Notes: generated by a model from the sequence alone, not told the origin. Shown: positions 8,199 through 17,426, numbered from the stretch's first letter. The stretch is DNA of 64,000 nucleotides from VXNE01 sp965116625 (GCA_965116625.1 OZ220717.1:3968001-4032000); one strand, 5' to 3'. Numbers and translations: made by a program.

Positions 8199-9509
8199 TC
8201 AGGTCAGTCCATGCGCTTGCGACTCGCGAATCGCCGCCGCCACTTCGTCCATCGAAGCAGTCACCTGTGGGCGGTCCGCGCGCAGCCATTTCAGGGAGAC
8301 GCGATTCTGTGCTATTTCGTCCTCGCCGACAATCATCGCCCAGCGTGCGCCGCTCCGGTCGGCGCGCCGGAACTGGGCCGACAGGCCGCCGCTACCCGCA
8401 TCCATGCGAACGCGCAGGCCCGCCACGCGGACCCGCAGGGCCTGGGCCGCCGCCATCGCCGCCGGCATGCATTTGCTGTCCTGCACGACGACGTGGACGT
8501 CAGCCGCGCTATACGCCGCGGCGCCTGTCGAAACCGCGCCCGAGGCGTCCGCCACTTCCCGGAGCAACAGCGCGACGCGGTCGATGCCCAGCGCAAAACC
8601 CGCCGCCGGCGTCGGACGCCCGCCGAACAGCTCGATGAGCCCGTCGTAGCGTCCACCCGCGCACACGGCGTCCTGGGAGCCGATCCCCTCTGCCACCCAC
8701 TCGACCACCGCATGCGTGTAGTAGTCGAACCCTCGAACCAGGCGGCGGTTTACGCGGTATGACAGCCCCAGGGAGTCCAGCAGTTCCCGCAGGTTGTCGA
8801 ACTGGGCACGCTCGCCGGCATCCAGGTAGTCGGCCAGGTCCGGCGCCTCTTCCAGAACGCGGCGCGTGGACTCCACCTTGCTGTCCAGGATGCGCAACGG
8901 GTTGAGACGCAGGCGCTGGCGGCTGTCCCCGTCGAGTTCATCCTCGTAAGGGGCGAGGTAGGCGACCAGCGCTTCGCCGTATGCGGCTCTCGACGCGCTG
9001 GACCCCAGTGCGTTGATTTCAAGGCGCACCGCGTGGCTTAGCCCAAGGCCTTCCCAGATCGCCGCCGTCATCTGCATCAGTTCCGCGTCCGCCTCGGGTC
9101 CGCCCACACCAAAGATCTCCGCACCGAACTGGTCGAACTGGCGGTACCGGCCCTGTTGCGGACGTTCGTAGCGGAACATCGGACCCGCGTACCAGAGCCG
9201 CTGCGTCCGGTTGTGCAGGAGCCCCTGCTGGATGCAGGCGCGCACACATCCGGCGGTTCCCTCCGGGCGCAGCGCCAGGCTATTGCCCCGGCGATCGTCG
9301 AAGACGTACATCTCCTTGGCGACGATATCGGTGGCCTCGCCGATGCCGCGGGCGAAAAGGTCCATTGACTCCACCAGCGGCAGGCGGATCTCCTCGTAGC
9401 CGAAGGCGCGCGCCGCGGCGATGCACTGCTCCTCCACCCGCCGCAGTTCCGCCGCGTCTCCCGCCGCGAGGTCGCGCATGCCGCGAACGGCCCGGTAACG
9501 CAGGCTCAC
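8199..9509 (-). CDS. hisS: Histidyl-tRNA synthetase
   Basis: 436 residues, class II synthetase charging tRNA-His. Motif 2 appears as RLWYAGPMFRYERPQQGRYRQFDQFGAE. The HisRS-specific signatures are LVRGFDYYTHAVVEWVAEG and CAGGRYDGLIELFGGRPTPAAGFALGIDR. The C-terminal anticodon-binding domain starts about residue 335 (ADVHVVVQDSKCMPAAMAAAQALR). Its stop is one base from the yfgM start, and its own start overlaps the rodZ stop. The pilW and ispG genes that sit in this stretch in E. coli are absent here. Confidence 0.96.
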   Translation of the reverse strand: MSLRYRAVRGMRDLAAGDAAELRRVEEQCIAAARAFGYEEIRLPLVESMDLFARGIGEATDIVAKEMYVFDDRRGNSLALRPEGTAGCVRACIQQGLLHNRTQRLWYAGPMFRYERPQQGRYRQFDQFGAEIFGVGGPEADAELMQMTAAIWEGLGLSHAVRLEINALGSSASRAAYGEALVAYLAPYEDELDGDSRQRLRLNPLRILDSKVESTRRVLEEAPDLADYLDAGERAQFDNLRELLDSLGLSYRVNRRLVRGFDYYTHAVVEWVAEGIGSQDAVCAGGRYDGLIELFGGRPTPAAGFALGIDRVALLLREVADASGAVSTGAAAYSAADVHVVVQDSKCMPAAMAAAQALRVRVAGLRVRMDAGSGGLSAQFRRADRSGARWAMIVGEDEIAQNRVSLKWLRADRPQVTASMDEVAAAIRESQAHGLT

Positions 9510-10642
9510 AGTCCCAGCACCAGCCTGGCGACGTTGTTTTTCGTGTGCGGCTCAAGCATCACGGGTTGACCGTTGTACTCGAGTTCGACACCGGACGCGT
9601 AGCCGAGCGTGAGGGCGAACGGGGCTTGCCCGCTTACCTCCAACTCGTTCCCCGCGTGTTCCAGGTCCCCGTGCACGAGGGCGCCCCCGGCGTCGAGAAC
9701 CTCGACCCAGCAATCGTCGCTGAATCGAAAGACCAGCACGTGCTCGTCTCCCGGCACGTAGGTCAGCGGGTTGGTGATCGGGGCAGTCCCCTCCCCGTCT
9801 CCGTCAAGCGGGACCTCCGGCGAGTCATCCAGAGAGCGGTCCTGCGGGCCAGCCGGCAGGTCTTCGGGCGAAAGCGCCAGCGGGCTCTCCGGGACGGGAA
9901 CCGGCGCGCCGCTCCGACCCGCCGATTCGGCCGGCTCGCTTTCGACCGGGTCGACGGGCGTCTCGTCCAGCGTTCCGGCAGGCGCCGCCGATTCCACCAG
10001 GTCATCGCCCGCGGACCGGTCCGGCCGCGTCTCGCCGGCGACGGGGGTCTCGCCGGGCGGTTCGTCCTGTCCGGATGCCGTCGGCACCTCGGACGGCCAC
10101 ATCAGCCAGACGAACAGGCCGAAGGCCGCCACGAACAGGATCACCGTGCCGCTGAAAACCCACGACTGCCACGACGGAAGTTGCAGGGACCTGGACAATG
10201 CGGCCATCCCCCCGGCCATCGCGGCCGGGCGTCGCACCTCGCTTTCCACCGACTCCGCGGGATCCGCCTTCCGGTCATAGGCAAACGACATCGTGTCGGG
10301 GTCGAGTTCCACCAGTTGGGCATAACTGCGGATATACGCACGGGTGAATACCGGCGCCGGCAACGCATCGAACCGTTCGTCCTCGATGTCCTCGACAACC
10401 CTCGCGGACACCCTCAGGGACCGGGCGACATCCGAAGTGCTTGTGCCCATCGCCTCCCGCGCCGCACGCAATGCGGCACCGGGTCCCGGCGAATCGACCT
10501 CGCCCGGGGGGCTGGCCGGATCGTCCTCGCTCACGGGATCGGGCGGGTCGTTCCCGTCCACGGGAGCCGCCGGATCATCTTCGCCGGCGGAATCCGGAGC
10601 GTCGTTCTCCGCCACGGGATCCGGCGAGTCGTTGTCGTTCAC
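9506..10642 (-). CDS. rodZ: RodZ-like cell-shape protein (HTH, one TM, DUF4115)
   Basis: 378 residues. After an unusual acidic Asp/Pro/Ser-rich N-terminus of about 55 residues (repeating motif resembling PDPVxExD) comes the RodZ-type helix-turn-helix at about 56-125 (ALRAAREAMGTSTSDVARSL, then FTRAYIRSYAQLV). One transmembrane helix follows (WVFSGTVILFVAAFGLFVWLMW), then a Pro/Glu-rich periplasmic spacer and the DUF4115 beta domain (LVFRFSDDCWVEVLDAGGA to the end). RodZ links MreB to the membrane. An alternative start after the acidic stretch cannot be excluded, but the chosen ATG overlaps the rlmN stop as elsewhere in this operon. Confidence 0.9.
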   Translation of the reverse strand: MNDNDSPDPVAENDAPDSAGEDDPAAPVDGNDPPDPVSEDDPASPPGEVDSPGPGAALRAAREAMGTSTSDVARSLRVSARVVEDIEDERFDALPAPVFTRAYIRSYAQLVELDPDTMSFAYDRKADPAESVESEVRRPAAMAGGMAALSRSLQLPSWQSWVFSGTVILFVAAFGLFVWLMWPSEVPTASGQDEPPGETPVAGETRPDRSAGDDLVESAAPAGTLDETPVDPVESEPAESAGRSGAPVPVPESPLALSPEDLPAGPQDRSLDDSPEVPLDGDGEGTAPITNPLTYVPGDEHVLVFRFSDDCWVEVLDAGGALVHGDLEHAGNELEVSGQAPFALTLGYASGVELEYNGQPVMLEPHTKNNVARLVLGL

Positions 10643-11769
10643 GGGACCAGTCCTTCCTGCCCCGCTGCAACCGGCTGTTGCCGGAGCCGGGCAATGTAGC
10701 GCGCCCGCCTGTTGGTGCGGTCCCGCACCGCGCCGGTGAGCTGGCCGCAGGCCGCCGCGATCTCGTCACCCCGGGTCGCGCGTAGCGTGGCGGTGTAGCC
10801 CGCGTTCAGGAGATAGGTCTGAAACGCCGTGATCGCGCCGGGATCGGGCCGTTCGAAACCCGCGTTCGGGAACGGGTTGAACGGAATCAGGTTGATCTTG
10901 CAGCGCAACGGCCGCAGCAGCCTCGCCAACGCCGCCGCATCGGCAAGGCTGTCGTTCACGCCCTTCATGAGCGCGTACTCGATGGTCACCGAGCGGCGCT
11001 CGCCGACGCGGGACAGGTACGACTGGCAGGCGTCCATCAACTCCGCGACGGGGTAACGCCGGTTGAGGGGAACGAGGCGGTCGCGCAATGCATCGTCTGC
11101 CGCATGCAGGCTGACGGCCAGCGCGCATTCCGTGCGCTCGGCAAGCTTGAGGATATTCGGGACCACTCCGGCCGTGCTGATGGTGACGCGGCGCTTGGAC
11201 AGGCCGTAGGCAAGGTCGTCCATGAGCAGATTGGCCACCGTGACACACGCATCGAAGTTGAGCAGGGGCTCGCCCATGCCCATGAAGACGACGTTCGTCA
11301 GGCCGCGCCCGTCGTCCCGCCGTTCGAGTTCCCGCGCGGCGAGCCACACCTGTCCGGCGATCTCCTCGGGCGTGAGGTTGCCGTCGAAGCCCTGCTTGCC
11401 GGTGGCGCAGAACGCGCAGTCGAGCGCGCAGCCCGCCTGGGACGAGATGCACAGGGTGTTGCGTCCCCGGTCCGGAATCAGGACCGTCTCCACGGCGCTG
11501 CCTCCGTCCACCGCCACGGACCACTTGGTGACTCCGTCCGCGGCGTCCCGGCGCTCATCCACCTCCGGCGGGCGAATCTCCGCCTCGTCGGCGAGGCGGG
11601 CGCGCAGGGCTTTCGACAGGTCCGTCATGTCGTCGAACCGCGTCACGCCGCGCTTGTGGATCCAGCGGAGCAGTATGCGGGCGCGGAAGGGCTTCTCGCC
11701 GAACCCGGCGAGATAGCGCTCGAGTCCGGCGCGGTCGAGCCCGAGAAGATTGACGCGGGGTGCGTTCAC
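10639..11769 (-). CDS. rlmN: Dual-specificity 23S rRNA/tRNA adenine-C2 methyltransferase
   Basis: 376 residues, a radical-SAM enzyme that methylates A2503 of 23S rRNA and A37 of some tRNAs. The CxxxCxxC iron-sulfur motif is C114-C118-C121 (AGCALDCAFCATGKQGF). Other family motifs are VFMGMGEPLLNFDA and VSLHAADDALRDRLVPLNRRYP. A Cys near position 347 (RGDEIAAACGQL) matches the second catalytic Cys. The N-terminal domain (LERYLAGFGEKPFRARILLRW) is also typical. It lies between ndk and rodZ as in E. coli, with four-base overlaps on both sides. Confidence 0.96.
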   Translation of the reverse strand: MNAPRVNLLGLDRAGLERYLAGFGEKPFRARILLRWIHKRGVTRFDDMTDLSKALRARLADEAEIRPPEVDERRDAADGVTKWSVAVDGGSAVETVLIPDRGRNTLCISSQAGCALDCAFCATGKQGFDGNLTPEEIAGQVWLAARELERRDDGRGLTNVVFMGMGEPLLNFDACVTVANLLMDDLAYGLSKRRVTISTAGVVPNILKLAERTECALAVSLHAADDALRDRLVPLNRRYPVAELMDACQSYLSRVGERRSVTIEYALMKGVNDSLADAAALARLLRPLRCKINLIPFNPFPNAGFERPDPGAITAFQTYLLNAGYTATLRATRGDEIAAACGQLTGAVRDRTNRRARYIARLRQQPVAAGQEGLVP

Positions 11770-12194
11770 GGCCGCGAACAGATATCGGCCTCGTCGAAGA
11801 AATACGCGATCTCGCGAGCCGCGCTCGTCGGCGAGTCGGAGCCGTGGACGGCGTTGGCGTCCAGGGAGTCGGCGAAGTCGGCGCGAATGGTGCCTGGATC
11901 CGCCTGTTTCGGATCCGTCGCCCCCATCAGGCGGCGGTTTACGGCGATCGCGTCGGGGCCCTCGAGAACCTGGAGAACCACCGGCCCGGAACTCATGTAG
12001 CCAAGCAGCTTCTCGTAGAACGGCTTGCCTTCGTGCTCCTGGTAGAAGCCGGCGGCCTGGTCCGCGGAAAGGCGCGTCATCCTGGCGGCGACGATACGCA
12101 GCCCGGCCCTTTCGAACCGGCCCACGATTTCGCCGATGAGATTGCGGGCCACGGCGTCGGGCTTGAGAATGGAGAGTGTGCGCTCTACTGGCAT
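11766..12194 (-). CDS. ndk: Nucleoside diphosphate kinase
   Basis: 142 residues, normal length. It transfers the gamma-phosphate between nucleoside triphosphates and diphosphates. The N-terminus RTLSILKPDAV and the active-site region NAVHGSDS (catalytic His117) are diagnostic. The C-terminal AAREIAYFF segment matches bacterial Ndk. It is the upstream gene of the overlapping run that continues through rlmN, rodZ, hisS, yfgM, bamB and der. About 60 bp separate it from iscS. Confidence 0.97.
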   Translation of the reverse strand: MPVERTLSILKPDAVARNLIGEIVGRFERAGLRIVAARMTRLSADQAAGFYQEHEGKPFYEKLLGYMSSGPVVLQVLEGPDAIAVNRRLMGATDPKQADPGTIRADFADSLDANAVHGSDSPTSAAREIAYFFDEADICSRP

Positions 12195-12253
12195 GGGCCT
12201 TTCCTGGAATCGGACCTGAGGGGCGTGGTGTCAGCCGAAGGTGGCCGGCACGA

Positions 12254-13429
12254 TTATACGCGGGCGGCCCTCAGCTTCTCCACGGTGGTCGCCACACGGT
12301 GCGCCGCGTAGTCCACCTCGTCGGTGGTGGTGTAGCGGCCGACCGTGAACCGGATCGATGCGTGGGCGAGATCGTCGGGTACGCCGAGCGCCTTCAGGAC
12401 GTAGGATGGCTCCACGGTGGCCGAGGTGCAGGCGGAGCCGGTGGAGACCGCCAGGTCGTCGAGCGCGGTCAGCAGGGTATCGCCGTCGACGTCGCCGAAC
12501 GACACGTTGAGGTTGCCCGGCAGGCGCTGTTCCTCGTCCCCGTTCAACTGCGTCTTCGGCACTTGCCGCAGGTGCGACCAGAGACGGTCGCGCAACGACC
12601 GGATGCGGCGGTTTTCGCCGTTGTCCCGGTCGAGTTCCTCGCGGCAGATGACGCAGGCCTCGCCGATGCCGACGATCTGGTGAGTGGCGAGCGTGCCCGA
12701 GCGCATGCCGCGCTCGTGGCCGCCGCCGTGTATCTGCGGCGCCACGGACAGGAACGGCTGGCGCCGCACGAACAGCACGCCGATGCCCTTCGGGCCATAG
12801 ATCTTGTGGCCGGAGACGCTCATCAGGTCGATGTTGTCCCGGCGCACGTCGATGTCGATCTTGCCGACGCTCTGGGCGGCGTCGGTGTGGAACGGCACGC
12901 CCCGCTCGCGGCACACGGCGCCGATGGCGCGGATGTCGTTGACCACGCCGATCTCGTTGTTCGCATGCATGACCGAAACGATGGCGGTATCCGGGTCTAT
13001 GGCGTCGGCAACCGCCTCGGGCTGGATGATGCCGCCGGCGTCCGGCTCGATATAGGTGACGTCCAGGCCCAGCGACTCGAGGTGGACGCAGGTGTCGAGT
13101 ACCGCCTTGTGCTCGTAGTTGCTTGTCACCACGCGCTCGCCGCCGGACGCTTCGACGACGCCCTTGATCGCCAGGTTGTCCGACTCCGTAGCGCCCGATG
13201 TCCAGATGATCTCGCGGGGATCCGCGTTGAACAGGGCGGCCACGTGCGTGCGGGCCTCTTCGACCAGTTCTTCCGCCTCCCAGCCGTATACGTGGCTGCG
13301 GGACGCGGGATTGCCGAAGGCGCCGTCGGTGAGAAGGCACCCGCGCATCCGCTCCGCAACGCGCGGGTCTACCGGGGTGGTGGCCGAATAGTCGAGGTAG
13401 ACGGCCTTGGTTGGGATCTTGGTCGACAT
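12254..13429 (-). CDS. iscS: Cysteine desulfurase IscS
   Basis: 391 residues, PLP enzyme that releases sulfur from cysteine for Fe-S clusters and tRNA thiolation. The PLP lysine is K209 (SVSGHKIYGPKG) and the persulfide cysteine is C334 in STGSACTSATVEPS, a group I-type loop. I start at MSTKIPTKAVYLDYSATTP; the 32 upstream codons in frame are not conserved-looking. It is preceded by iscR, but iscU, iscA, hscB, hscA and fdx do not follow; ndk does. As the only desulfurase visible, it could in principle also supply sulfur to the DndC-like protein at 56.2 kb (inference). Confidence 0.95.
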   Translation of the reverse strand: MSTKIPTKAVYLDYSATTPVDPRVAERMRGCLLTDGAFGNPASRSHVYGWEAEELVEEARTHVAALFNADPREIIWTSGATESDNLAIKGVVEASGGERVVTSNYEHKAVLDTCVHLESLGLDVTYIEPDAGGIIQPEAVADAIDPDTAIVSVMHANNEIGVVNDIRAIGAVCRERGVPFHTDAAQSVGKIDIDVRRDNIDLMSVSGHKIYGPKGIGVLFVRRQPFLSVAPQIHGGGHERGMRSGTLATHQIVGIGEACVICREELDRDNGENRRIRSLRDRLWSHLRQVPKTQLNGDEEQRLPGNLNVSFGDVDGDTLLTALDDLAVSTGSACTSATVEPSYVLKALGVPDDLAHASIRFTVGRYTTTDEVDYAAHRVATTVEKLRAARV

Positions 13430-13521
13430 AAGAGGATGAATTTTACCCGAATGCCGATGGGATCGGTCCCGGTGACGACGGTTCTGGCTGTTTGGGTGGG
13501 GCGTGCCTGCAGACGCGCGGA

Positions 13522-13983
13522 TCACAGAATCTGGGCGTTGATCAGGTTCTTCGGGTCCTGGCGGCGGGCAATGCTCCGAATGTCGCGCCGCTCGACCAGC
13601 GACGCGAACGTGATGCGCTTCAGGAACAGGTCGATCTGCTGCGAGAGGTCGGCCCAGAGTTCATGCGTGAGGCATGTCTCACCGTCCTGACAGTCGCCGG
13701 TTCCCCCGCAGCGGGTGGCGTCGACGCCTTCCCCAACGGCACTGATGATGTCGGACACACTGGTCTCATCGAGCGTCCGGGCAAGGCGGTAACCGCCACC
13801 GGGGCCGCGCGCGCCGATCACCAGGCCATTCTGCTTGAGGCGGCGAAACAGTTGCTCAAGGTACGCCTGGGAGATGCCCTGACGCTCGGCGACATCGGCG
13901 AGGGGTACCGGTCCGTCGCCGGCGTGCAGCGCCAGATCCAGCACCGCCGTGACCGCATAGCGGCCTCTCGTCGTCAACCGCAT
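13522..13983 (-). CDS. iscR: Rrf2-family Fe-S regulator IscR
   Basis: 153 residues. The N-terminal winged helix (MRLTTRGRYAVTAVLDLALH, then ISQAYLEQLFRRLKQNGLV) is followed by three cysteines at C92, C98 and C104 (RCGGTGDCQDGETC). These have the same numbering as the [2Fe-2S] ligands of E. coli IscR. It senses Fe-S status and usually represses the isc operon. It lies upstream of iscS with a 92-bp gap. Repeat cluster R4 begins about 140 bp upstream of its start. I could not find a convincing IscR operator. Confidence 0.94.
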   Translation of the reverse strand: MRLTTRGRYAVTAVLDLALHAGDGPVPLADVAERQGISQAYLEQLFRRLKQNGLVIGARGPGGGYRLARTLDETSVSDIISAVGEGVDATRCGGTGDCQDGETCLTHELWADLSQQIDLFLKRITFASLVERRDIRSIARRQDPKNLINAQIL

Positions 13984-14120
13984 GATCCATGGACTTGCAT
14001 CACGAAATCCGCCTCCAAGTATGCAGCACGGAGGAATCTCGGTCTAGGCAGCGCCATCCCGGTGCCGGATACGCCAATGGCCGCCGCCGCAGCGGCTGTC
14101 GCGAGAAGCGCCCGCAGACA

Positions 14121-14592
14121 ACCATGGCTGTCCCATAGGCGGTGGCTGTCCCAAACCGAAACGATCATGGCTGTCCCTTAAACGATCATGATGAGCCGGG
14201 GTTGGGTGTCCTATTGGTTCGGCCGGTATGGGTGTCCCATGGGTCCGGGGGCGGGGTGTCCCAGAACTATGGGTGTCCCATTGGGATCTGGGGGTGGGTG
14301 TCCCAGGAAATATGGGTGTCCCATTGGGGCGGGGGGTGGGTGTCCCGGGGACGTCCTGACCGAGTGGGGGAGACGCTAGTCTTCGGGGTTGGGGTTGTTG
14401 GTGGATTCGATGTGGGTGAGGATGCCGCGGTGGAGCCGGGTGTGGGTGTCCCATGGAGCCGGTATGGGTGTCCCATGGGTCCGGGGGCGGGGTGTCCCAG
14501 AACTATGGGTGTCCCATTGGGATCTGGGGGTGGGTGTCCCAGGAAATATGGGTGTCCCATTGGGGCGGGGGGTGGGTGTCCCGGGGACGTCC
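14121..14592. repeat. Repeat cluster R4, TGGCTGTCCC then GGGTGTCCC units
   Basis: From left to right the gap between iscR and trmJ holds three ATGGCTGTCCC/GTGGCTGTCCC units (about 14123-14180). Then come only GGGTGTCCC-type units, often in a TATGGGTGTCCCATTGGG context. The GGGTGTCCC part is present twice because of the 236-bp-offset duplication described separately. All units read on the plus strand. The rest of 13984-14611 holds the iscR upstream region and no supportable gene. Confidence 0.9.
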
Positions 14593-14666
14593 TGACCGGG
14601 TGGGGGAGACGCTAGTCTTCGGGGTTGGGGTTGTTGGTGGATTCGATGTGGGTGAGGATGCCGCGG
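14222..14666. repeat. 209-bp direct duplication carrying the trmJ 3' end
   Basis: 14222-14430 and 14458-14666 are identical except for one base seen (GACCGAGTGG versus GACCGGGTGG), an offset of 236 bp. The right copy contains the last codons of trmJ (ending RGILTHIESTNNPNPED and stop) plus the adjoining GGGTGTCCC repeats. The left copy is therefore an orphan trmJ tail. The near-identity suggests a recent tandem duplication mediated by the repeats. Confidence 0.95.
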
Positions 14667-15343
14667 AGCATGCCGACTTCCGTCTGCTCGAGGCCGATGC
14701 GGCCGAACATGCGGCGCAGGCGGGGCATCGCCTGGCGGGGGGCGCTGGACTTGAGGAAGTCGATGCGCTCGAGGACCTTCTCGAAGTGGGCGAGGAAACC
14801 TTCGACTTCGTCGAGGGAGGCGAGACCGGGTTCGTTGGCCGGGGCGGCAGTGGCCTGGGGGCCGGCGCGGGCCTTGAACAGTTCGTAGCAGACGACCTGG
14901 ACCGACATCGCGAGGTTGAGCGAGGGGTATTCGGGGCTGGCGGGGATCGAGAGGTGCAGTTGGCAGCGCTGCAGTTCCTCGTTCGTCAGGCCGCTGGTTT
15001 CGCGCCCGAAAAGGACGGCGACGGGCGCGTCGGCGTAGTCCGACGCGAGGCGTTCGGCCACGCTCTGGGGGTCGGCGAGCGGGATGGGGATGCGCCTGCT
15101 TCGAGTGCTGGTGCCGACCGCGAGGACGCAGTCGCCGATGGCTTCGTCGAGGCTGTCGACGACCCTGGCTTCTGCCAGCACATCCACGGCGCGGGCCGCG
15201 CGCCAGTCCGCCTGGGGGTCCGGGAATCGTGCCGGGCGCACCAGGTAGAGGGACTTGAGGCCCATGGTCTTCATGGCCCGGGCCGCACCGCCGATATTCC
15301 CGGGATGGCTGGGTTCGACCAGCACGATGCGAACGTCGGCCAT
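14612..15343 (-). CDS. trmJ: tRNA (cytidine/uridine-2'-O-)-methyltransferase TrmJ
   Basis: 243 residues, SPOUT-fold methyltransferase modifying position 32 of tRNA. N-terminal motif VRIVLVEPSHPGNIGGAARAMKTMGL, then VAVLFGRETSGLTNEEL and IPASPEYPSLNLAMSVQVVCYEL form the knotted SAM site. I start at MADVRIVLVEP; 30 upstream in-frame codons lack family similarity. The gene is divergent from suhB, as in many gammaproteobacteria, and iscR follows after the repeat region. Its last 19 codons lie in the 209-bp duplication, so the gene end abuts the repeats directly. Confidence 0.94.
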   Translation of the reverse strand: MADVRIVLVEPSHPGNIGGAARAMKTMGLKSLYLVRPARFPDPQADWRAARAVDVLAEARVVDSLDEAIGDCVLAVGTSTRSRRIPIPLADPQSVAERLASDYADAPVAVLFGRETSGLTNEELQRCQLHLSIPASPEYPSLNLAMSVQVVCYELFKARAGPQATAAPANEPGLASLDEVEGFLAHFEKVLERIDFLKSSAPRQAMPRLRRMFGRIGLEQTEVGMLRGILTHIESTNNPNPED

Positions 15344-15560
15344 GGGTTGCTGCGATCTCCCGTTGCCTGCGCGGTGGACCTTTTCCGGCAAGGCCGGGTC
15401 CGCCCCGCTCCTTAAGCATGCGGAGCGCATCATACAGCCTCCGTCCGCGACGTTGCCCCTGGCGGTCCGGACCGCACGAAAGGCGGGACACTTCGCCGCC
15501 GGGGCGGCAGCCGTTGTGGGCTAGAATAGGCCGGGCTTCCCCCTCGGACGGTCCCGCTCA

Positions 15561-16364
15561 ATGCATCCCATCATCAACATCGCCTCGCGCGCTGCGCGCC
15601 GGGCCGGACGCCTGATCGTTCGCGCGATGGACCGCGTCGGGACGCTCAAGGTCGAGGAGAAGGCGAAGAACGACTTCGTCTCCGAGATCGACCGGGCCGC
15701 CGAGGACACGATCATCGACACCATTCTGCGCGCCTATCCGGACCACGGCATCGTCGGCGAGGAGCGCGGCGCGGCAAACGAGGACGCCGAGTTCGTGTGG
15801 ATCATCGACCCGCTCGACGGCACGAGCAACTTCCTCGCCGGCATCCCGCACTTCTGCGTATCGATCGGCGTGCGGCGCGGCAACGTGCTCGAACACGGGC
15901 TGATCCTGGATCCCGTGAGAAACGAGGAGTTCTCCGCGACGCGGGGCGCCGGCGCGCGCATGAACGGCATGCGGCTGCGCGTGTCCGAGCGCCCGAAGCT
16001 CGAGAACGCGATCGTCGCCACCGGCATTCCGTACCGCATGGTGGCGAGCCACCTGGACGCCCACACCGACATGCACCGGGCCCTGCAGCAGTCCTGCCGT
16101 TCGATCCGACGCATGGGCTCGGCGGCGCTCGATCTGGCCTATGTCGGCGCGGGACGCACCGACGCGTTCGTGCAGGTGGGACTCAAGCCCTGGGACATGG
16201 CCGCGGGAACGGTGATCGTGCGCGAGGCCGGTGGATTTGTCGGCGACGCCCAGGGCGGCGACCGGTTCATGGAGAAAGGCCACCTGGTGGCGGCGACCCC
16301 GAAGATCTTCAGGGATGTGCTGAGACTCGTCCGCGACGCCGCGGGAACGGAGCTTGCGTCCTAG
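15561..16364 (+). CDS. suhB: Inositol-1-monophosphatase family protein SuhB
   Basis: 267 residues. The lithium-sensitive phosphatase metal site is complete: E67/E68 (GEERG), D83 and D86 in WIIDPLDGTSNF, and D212 in KPWDMAAG. In E. coli, SuhB also takes part in rRNA antitermination. The start MHPIINIASRAARRAG matches the family N-terminus. It is divergent from trmJ. After its stop, 125 bp without a gene separate it from the convergent secF; I see no clear terminator there. Confidence 0.94.
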   Translation: MHPIINIASRAARRAGRLIVRAMDRVGTLKVEEKAKNDFVSEIDRAAEDTIIDTILRAYPDHGIVGEERGAANEDAEFVWIIDPLDGTSNFLAGIPHFCVSIGVRRGNVLEHGLILDPVRNEEFSATRGAGARMNGMRLRVSERPKLENAIVATGIPYRMVASHLDAHTDMHRALQQSCRSIRRMGSAALDLAYVGAGRTDAFVQVGLKPWDMAAGTVIVREAGGFVGDAQGGDRFMEKGHLVAATPKIFRDVLRLVRDAAGTELAS

Positions 16365-16489
16365 TATCGCGACACGACGCTAGGGGCCTGCGCCGTAGAA
16401 CGTCACGAAGTGCCGATCAAGGCGCAAGACCGTAGGTGGGCTTGGCGGGGGTGAAACACGGCACCCATAGCGTGACGGGTTTCATGGCC

Positions 16490-17413
16490 CTAGGGCACGA
16501 GCTTGTCGTCCTGGCCTTCCTTCTCGGGCAGGGTCAGGTCCTCCTTCGATATACCGAGCGCGAGCAGCATGTTCGCCGCGACGTAGATCGACGAATAGGT
16601 ACCCACCACCACGCCGATGGTAAGCGCCGTCGCAAAGCCGCGTATCTGTTCTCCCGCAGCCACGAGCAGCGCGACCAGCACCAGCAGGGTCGTCAACGAC
16701 GTCACCAACGTCCGGCCGAGCATCTCGTTCAGGGACTGGTTGATGATCTCGATGGGCCTGCCCCGGCGGACGATGCGGAAGTTCTCCCGGATCCGGTCCG
16801 AGACGACGATGGTGTCGTTCAGCGAATAGCCGATGACGGCGAGAATCGCCGCGAGTTCGGCCAGGTTGAAAGTCCACCGGAAGACAGCGAAAGCACCGAG
16901 GGCGACGATCACGTCGTGGGCCAGGGCGGTCACCGCCCCGATGGCGAACTTGCCCGTGAAACGAAACATGATGTAGAGCATCACCACCGCCAGCGCCACG
17001 AGCATGGCGATGCCGCCCTTTTCCGTCAGTTCCTCGCCGACGGCCGGGCCCACCACTTCGGAGCGGCGGAGCGCGACTTCCCCATAGCTGTTTCTGAGCA
17101 TCACCAGGATCTCGTCGCCCACCGTGGACTGATCCACGCCGGCCTGTGGCGGGACGCGGATCAGGACGTCCGTCTCCGAGCCGAAGTTCTGCACCACCGC
17201 GTTGACGAAACCCGCACCCTCAAGCTGCTCCCGGACCTCCTGGGGGACCACCGGATCCGCGAAGCCCACCTCCACCAGCGCGCCGCCGGTGAAATCGAGG
17301 CCCCGATTCAGTCCAGCCGCCACGAGTGCGACGACGGACGCGACCACCAGGAACGCGGACACGCCGGTGGCGATCATCCGCTTGCCCATGAAGTCGAAAT
17401 TGGTCTTTCTCAT
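16490..17413 (-). CDS. secF: Protein translocase subunit SecF
   Basis: 307 residues, inner-membrane component of the SecDF complex that uses the proton gradient to help export. The first transmembrane segment (ATGVSAFLVVASVVALVAAG) is followed by GLDFTGGALVEVGF and a small periplasmic domain. Five more helices include the conserved AVIGYSLNDTIVVSDRIRENFR and LVTSLTTLLVLVALL. It lies 13 bp downstream of secD and ends the queA-tgt-yajC-secD-secF run. Confidence 0.95.
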   Translation of the reverse strand: MRKTNFDFMGKRMIATGVSAFLVVASVVALVAAGLNRGLDFTGGALVEVGFADPVVPQEVREQLEGAGFVNAVVQNFGSETDVLIRVPPQAGVDQSTVGDEILVMLRNSYGEVALRRSEVVGPAVGEELTEKGGIAMLVALAVVMLYIMFRFTGKFAIGAVTALAHDVIVALGAFAVFRWTFNLAELAAILAVIGYSLNDTIVVSDRIRENFRIVRRGRPIEIINQSLNEMLGRTLVTSLTTLLVLVALLVAAGEQIRGFATALTIGVVVGTYSSIYVAANMLLALGISKEDLTLPEKEGQDDKLVP

Positions 17414-17426
17414 CCCCGCAAATCCT

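Noticed and set aside
16365..16489. Rho-independent terminator between suhB and secF
   Set aside because: No stable GC stem followed by a T-run could be found by eye.
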